Assembly (NCBI RefSeq): GCF_964204645.1
Contig: NC_134030.1
Span: 6,818,278-6,882,277 of the forward strand
Length of the DNA stretch: 64,000 nt
Direction of reading: 5' to 3'
Origin: Tubulanus polymorphus
Lineage: Eukaryota > Nemertea > Palaeonemertea > Tubulaniformes > Tubulanidae
This document shows positions 61,601 through 64,000 of the stretch, one piece after another; within the stretch, counting starts at the first letter, position 1, and each line of letters starts with the position of its first letter. Below the pieces are notes generated by a model that ran no database searches, had not been told where the DNA came from, and saw only the letters and a program-made list of their open reading frames with translations. The translations under genes were made by a program, and so were the position numbers.

Positions 61601-61655
61601 CCACAAAAAGTACATAATTTATCATACCGCTTGAAATTAGAGATATTCTTTTCAT
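42952..61655 (-). CDS. Giant secreted VWA/EGF/VWD multidomain protein
   Basis: Fifty exons sum to 9,300 bp, encoding about 3,099 residues, and all splice phases agree. Order from the N-terminus: signal peptide; VWA1; EGF; VWD-C8-TIL; short linker; VWA2; 23 EGF-like modules; Thr/Pro linker; VWA3; a Thr-rich decapeptide array; VWA4; linker; VWA5; Thr/Pro linker; two EGF; linker; VWA6; stop at 42952. Every module is bounded by phase-1 introns, the classic exon-shuffling arrangement. The content (calcium or ligand-binding VWA, EGF stalks, a VWD assembly unit, mucin-like glycosylated linkers) points to an extracellular-matrix, mucus or adhesive protein. That role is inference. The order is unlike matrilin, collagen VI or mucins as I know them. 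Sub-blocks are listed separately. A GPCR gene lies antisense in the intron between exons 52272 and 50745. Confidence 0.9.
43811..44624 (-). other. Thr/Pro linker, two EGF modules and short linker exons
   Basis: Exons 44624-44436 (Thr/Ser/Pro-rich, 63 residues, likely O-glycosylated), 44337-44221 ([17 protein letters not shown]), 44130-44005 ([17 protein letters not shown]) and 43867-43811 (19-residue basic/proline linker). All are phase 1 at both ends. Confidence 0.85.
44701..45525 (-). other. Linker exon and VWA5
   Basis: Exon 45525-45415 is a 37-residue Thr/Ser linker. VWA5 is split over 45332-45052 ([18 protein letters not shown]) and 44962-44701 ([13 protein letters not shown], ending VIC). 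The MIDAS reads D-S-S-S-D, losing the last serine. The two exons are 281 and 262 bp, the same sizes as in VWA2, VWA3 and (second exon) VWA4. Confidence 0.85.
45608..47464 (-). other. Decapeptide array plus VWA4 exons
   Basis: A single 1,517-bp exon (47464-45948) encodes the whole Thr-rich array and the first half of VWA4 ([20 protein letters not shown]). Exon 45869-45608 holds the second half ([13 protein letters not shown], ending LTC). The MIDAS D-T-S-N-R lacks the final serine. Fusion of the array to a VWA exon occurs only here in the gene. Confidence 0.88.
46296..47460 (-). repeat. 30-bp coding minisatellite, about 38 units of [10 protein letters not shown]
   Basis: In-frame array of a 30-bp unit, reading TTTCCAGATTTAATCGGCGT on the plus strand plus a GTT-rich 10-mer. 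Each unit encodes G-N-T-T-T-T-P-(I/V)-(K/R)-S. Nearly every unit carries an N-x-T glycosylation sequon and a Thr cluster. Variant residues (IR, VK, IK) recur in the same order several units apart, indicating higher-order duplication. Because 30 is a multiple of 3, other frames on both strands also stay open; these are not genes. Confidence 0.95.
48180..49051 (-). other. Thr/Pro linker and VWA3
   Basis: Exon 49051-48905 is a 49-residue Thr/Pro/Ser linker ([18 protein letters not shown]). VWA3 uses exons 48817-48537 ([20 protein letters not shown]) and 48441-48180 ([17 protein letters not shown], ending SMTC). The MIDAS DSSKS and the TDG loop are intact. Confidence 0.88.
49145..50745 (-). other. 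EGF-like array, eight exons
   Basis: Exons 50745-50629, 50492-50379, 50304-50191, 50107-49994, 49916-49800, 49688-49572, 49479-49366 and 49258-49145, each 114 or 117 bp and phase 1 at both ends. Each encodes one six-cysteine EGF module of the form PCDxKPCKNGxxC..YxCxCxxGYxGxxC. Three neighbouring units near 50.1-50.5 kb also share intron sequence and are recent duplicates. Confidence 0.9.
51192..52223 (+). CDS. Class A (rhodopsin-like) GPCR, single exon, nested antisense
   Basis: Intronless frame of 343 residues from the ATG at 51192 (a second ATG at 51216 is possible). Seven hydrophobic segments are visible. TM2 has LALSDL and the end of TM3 has SVDRYIAI, an intact DRY. Extracellular loop 2 has a cysteine (SDCRGL), but I do not see the usual partner cysteine before TM3. 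TM6 lacks CWxP (LNYFYFLVY) and TM7 reads NIFIYLGI in place of NPxxY. Helix 8 is RRSFGKTL. The N-terminal NSS is a glycosylation site. These traits resemble lineage-expanded invertebrate peptide-receptor-like GPCRs; the ligand is unknown. It lies wholly within the intron between EGF exons 52385-52272 and 50745-50629 of the minus-strand VWA/EGF gene. Confidence 0.88.
   Translation: MRALTEPKMLRMHFLNSSCAICKRVTPAYSYVAGVVFANFLISSVGIPANFLTFVTLHITKSQASSSVIYMKCLALSDLFSCITCAFGRDLWYLAIYVRYFHRFNLDSVFHEFLLRYMLSIDAFYQSFLNSSAWLLFALSVDRYIAIILPLAARRLCTAKNARFLSILCFVLPFIFNIPTFWDNVFSLRSDCRGLPVKFYLLLANFHYSFIYNTVFGSFLLLTVPGTVVLICNVHMLHLVRKSIVHRHKLTNSCKGKSVRNGLQTTCVILVLNYFYFLVYIFDVVDTILPALGKYRPHFITSTFTAINSTINIFIYLGIRRSFGKTLVFVVTFGLCGSRIFTG
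52272..56020 (-). other. EGF-like array, fifteen exons
   Basis: Exons 56020-55904, 55787-55671, 55377-55261, 55171-55058, 54967-54854, 54764-54651, 54580-54467, 53942-53826, 53672-53559, 53468-53352, 53189-53073, 52993-52880, 52790-52671, 52588-52475 and 52385-52272. Sizes are 114-120 bp and all are phase 1-1. Each encodes one EGF module, for example [12 protein letters not shown] and [12 protein letters not shown], with a YxCxCKxGYKGKxC tail. Lysine is unusually common between cysteines. The calcium-binding D-x-(D/N)-E signature is not seen. Confidence 0.9.
56150..56807 (-). other. VWA2 exons
   Basis: Exons 56807-56527 ([20 protein letters not shown]) and 56411-56150 ([17 protein letters not shown], ending KKACG). 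The MIDAS DSSLS, the central threonine segment (GSTFTGYAL) and the TDG loop are all present, so metal binding is expected. Confidence 0.9.
56950..57262. repeat. Dispersed repeat, copy 1
   Basis: Shares ordered blocks with 62400-62733 in the same orientation: AACCGC, TTTTCAGTGAACTTTGAA, ACTAGCGAACCTAGTGGATC and ATGAGTGGAATCCTCG. About 300 bp, moderately diverged. In the intron before VWA2. Confidence 0.65.
57298..57660 (-). other. TIL-like cysteine-rich exon and 36-bp microexon
   Basis: Exon 57660-57472 encodes a TIL-type module ([20 protein letters not shown], then [10 protein letters not shown]). It should leave at the GTAAAT donor at 57471; reading on would hit a stop at once. Exon 57333-57298 is only 36 bp ([11 protein letters not shown]), phase 1 at both ends, and could be skipped without frame change. 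Confidence 0.78.
57833..59475 (-). other. VWD and C8-like exons
   Basis: Exons 59475-59216, 59152-58903, 58812-58671, 58503-58317 and 57941-57833. The VWD signature is [20 protein letters not shown] with GKCTYVLSE; the domain closes with [14 protein letters not shown]. Cysteines in the next two exons ([43 protein letters not shown]) match the C8 domain that follows VWD in mucins and von Willebrand factor. The acceptor of the second exon could instead be at about 59112, also in frame. Confidence 0.85.
58078..58229. mobile_element. Foldback MITE in the VWD block
   Basis: Ends GAGAAAGAAATCCGAAAA and TTTTCGGACTTCATCTTTCTC are inverted. The arms continue with ATTGATCCGACTTTTCGAC pairing with GTCGAAACGTCGAATCAAT. 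The loop holds ATTCCTGAAGATGACTCAC. Non-coding, in an intron. Confidence 0.7.
59570..59686 (-). other. EGF-like exon between VWA1 and VWD
   Basis: 117-bp phase 1-1 exon encoding [15 protein letters not shown] and [14 protein letters not shown], a standard six-cysteine EGF module. It separates VWA1 from the VWD unit. Confidence 0.9.
60001..61170 (-). other. VWA1 exons
   Basis: Exons 61170-60890 ([20 protein letters not shown]) and 60256-60001 ([17 protein letters not shown], ending KMACG). The MIDAS DSSSS and the TDG loop are intact. The 630-bp intron between them is AT-rich with no other feature noted. Confidence 0.9.
61559..61655 (-). other. Signal-peptide exon of the VWA/EGF protein
   Basis: The ATG at 61655 starts [10 protein letters not shown], followed by hydrophobic [13 protein letters not shown] and a small-residue cleavage region (HTANAG). 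It ends in phase 1 (GRLS-G) at a GTAAAT donor. This places the whole protein in the secretory pathway. Confidence 0.85.
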
Positions 61656-62157
61656 AATTTTAAATTTTGTTAAATTAAGCATCACTTTCTTCTTAGATTA
61701 AATCCATTTGTCAATATAGAAAACGATAATCCTTCTTGTTAGCCAATACCGCCGCCCATAAAACTATATCCCTGTGTATATCAGTATGGGGGTCTTGACC
61801 AAGATGAAACAGATGTCGACATAATACTTATACGAAATCGTCATACTTGACAGGTGGTGACAATTAGTTAGAAATTAAAAAAACTATACGCTGTTTAATT
61901 CGTATTGATAATCAATTCTATATTTCAAATGTATGTACATCATTTCAGTTGTATATGCGTATACAGACATCCCACGAGCAACTACCAACGATCACCAACA
62001 GTAGTGTTATCCAATGCGATATTTAAAATGCATACCGGTTCGCATAGGTGAGGCCGAAATTAGGAATCGAAGTTGATTTTCGCAGCTATGATGTAAGAAA
62101 ACAAAAAAGACTAATTTCAGTTGAAACGATGAAAGTTTCCTGTAAATTGTTCTAATC

Positions 62158-62331
<174 letters not shown>

Positions 62332-62399
62332 CATTATCGTAGTGTCACAGCTTGTTAGAATAAGATGAATGTTCTTGTAAATGCTCATATGTCAATGAT

Positions 62400-62733
62400 T
62401 AACCGCAATGCCGGGTATCCCCTCAGATAGCGCGACGAGCTCTCAGTCCGCGCCATCAAAATTAGTTCATTTTCATTGAACTTTGAATTGAATCTTTAGG
62501 CTAGGGTTGATCCATAAATTATCACAGGGCCCACACAATGTATACGATGAATTAATTTTTCTACTCATATATCGGTATAGTTTTCATTAATAATTGATTT
62601 AATTAGGAAATGTTCAATCAGCTTTGAAATTGAAAAGCAAAAGGAGATTGAACGCGGACCACTGAATAACTACTAGCGAACCTGGTGGATCCTCGCTCGC
62701 CATGAGTGGAATCCTCGATGGCCACGGGAGGTC
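62400..62733. repeat. Dispersed repeat, copy 2
   Basis: Second copy of the roughly 300-bp repeat at 56950-57262, same orientation. It shares TTTTCATTGAACTTTGAATT, ACTAGCGAACCTGGTGGATC and ATGAGTGGAATCCTCG. No coding capacity. Confidence 0.65.
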
Positions 62734-63426
62734 GTAGGTTCCCCATTTTCCTGAAAAAATACAGGAAACCAAAATGATTTTAGGATGTTGATTTCGTAGG
62801 CGTACAACATCGTGCGGATTTCATTCATCACATTCCACTCGGATCGATCTAAATGTGTATAAACTAAACACAACCGAACAAGCGGAATATGTTCGATTTC
62901 AGGTGTTCAACAAACGAACCGTTTCGCGTTACGGAGAAATCTCTTTAAAACGCGCGTTAACGTGAATCAGTTAAATATTTGTCCCATCAACTTAGTGAGA
63001 TTTAAAGCGCCGCATATTTCCGTCGCCCCCATCGGGGCAACGGGGCGTTAAAATGATGAAACAGTCAGAAATTTAATGATAATGAGAGAGAAATTTAATG
63101 ATACCTCACTGGGAGACTGACATTGGTATCTAGAATTAACAAGTAGAAACCCGCAGTCAAACTTACTTGTAAATGATACCTTTTCTTCGGAATGAATTTT
63201 ATAGGTTATTGTGAAGGCGAAGATCATAAGCTTCTCAATACTATTCACTTCGACAAAAAAATACAAGTTTAATCGCAAAAGTTACGCCACTATTCTCTGC
63301 CTTAATGGTTATCGGAAATACTACTTTATCAAACTATGGCTGGCATCACGTATTCTAGATTCTTTACTAAAAAGGCCTTATAGCTTAACGCAGAATCTAT
63401 GAAGCTATATCCGCATACACACAGGT

Positions 63427-63879
63427 TCAACGAGGTTTATTAATTATTCTTAATAATCTCTTAATATGCATGCATGTCCGATTGAAGTAGTCTGAAGACC
63501 CGACGTTACAGCGCATCGGGTGCATCTTTCTTTCCAGTCGTTTTAATATAGCATTTATATTACACAGGAAAACGCTGAAGACATTTGTTTTTTTTTTCGC
63601 ACACTCTATGAACGAATGAAGACTATTGTTTCTTTCTGATATACGTTCACTGATGCTACGTAAAATGAAGATTCCTTCCGAGTAGAATTTATGTTTTTTA
63701 ACCGCATTATGATATTGTACACCGGTTATGAAGCTATCTATATATCTCTTGATAGATGTGGCCTTTAGTCGCAACAACGTGTTATATAAATGGTTGAAGA
63801 TATTTAATTTTTTTGGAAAACGGTCTTTGATCATTTCATTCTGCGCAATCGATGTAAATGTCTGTCGTTCAATTGCCAT
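63427..63879 (-). CDS. Uncertain hypothetical protein, 150 codons
   Basis: A true ATG at 63879 opens an uninterrupted 150-codon frame, the longest non-repetitive one in the right-hand flank. The product is basic (many K and R), with no signal peptide, membrane segment or motif I recognise. It could be a single-exon gene, a piece of a decayed element or chance. No splice or promoter context supports it. Confidence 0.22.
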   Translation of the reverse strand: MAIERQTFTSIAQNEMIKDRFPKKLNIFNHLYNTLLRLKATSIKRYIDSFITGVQYHNAVKKHKFYSEGIFILRSISERISERNNSLHSFIECAKKKTNVFSVFLCNINAILKRLERKMHPMRCNVGSSDYFNRTCMHIKRLLRIINKPR

Positions 63880-64000
63880 GTCAGTTTCTGAAATAGCACC
63901 TTATAGCTTTGCGATTCATCCCTGTGGGAAATTCGTCGGTAGATGTTTTTTAAGAATGATTCAATCAGCTAGATAGTTGCAGTGGAAGAATTCGTAGCGC

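Overview
The window is spliced animal nuclear DNA. It has GT-AG introns, multi-exon genes with clear animal homologues, a tRNA-derived SINE and many small non-autonomous repeats. The intron-rich but compact layout and the shuffled secreted proteins suggest a non-vertebrate marine metazoan, possibly a spiralian; I cannot name the species. I assembled exons by hand from splice consensus, reading phase and family similarity. Every multi-exon model below closes in frame.

Layout: (1) 772-5212 (+) is ARCN1 (coatomer delta), lacking only its first exon. (2) 6760-9731 (-) is TBCEL, a tubulin-cofactor-E-like protein. (3) 9732-13378 has no confident gene, only an inverted repeat and one orphan membrane-anchor exon. 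(4) 13379-23568 (-) is a fold-type-I PLP aminotransferase with a pair of 128-bp homologous exons that look mutually exclusive. (5) 25521-34038 (+) is an armadillo-repeat protein with one repeat per exon and every intron in phase 1; a possible alternative last exon lies at 34080-34216. (6) 35179-41427 (+) is a small secreted protein with two copies of a C-x-C-x12-C-x8-C module. (7) 42952-61655 (-) is a 50-exon, about 3,099-residue extracellular protein with six VWA domains, 26 EGF-like modules, a VWD/C8/TIL block and a Thr-rich decapeptide array. A single-exon GPCR (51192-52223, +) is nested antisense in one of its introns. (8) 61656-64000 is mostly repeat, with one uncertain 150-codon frame.

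Several small mobile-element families are scattered through the introns. The most striking has four members (27341, 29180, 31522, 39900). All share the same roughly 20-bp terminal inverted repeat and each has its own perfect 6-bp target duplication, but their interiors are quite different and palindromic. The largest interior is an array of GGCGCGCC-centred palindromes.

The genes do not form an operon or pathway. ARCN1 and TBCEL are housekeeping genes (COPI traffic, tubulin turnover). The VWA/EGF protein and the cysteine-rich peptide are secreted products with lineage-restricted architecture. The main novelty lies in the exon-pair aminotransferase, the palindrome element family, the cysteine-rich duplicated peptide and the giant VWA/EGF/VWD protein.
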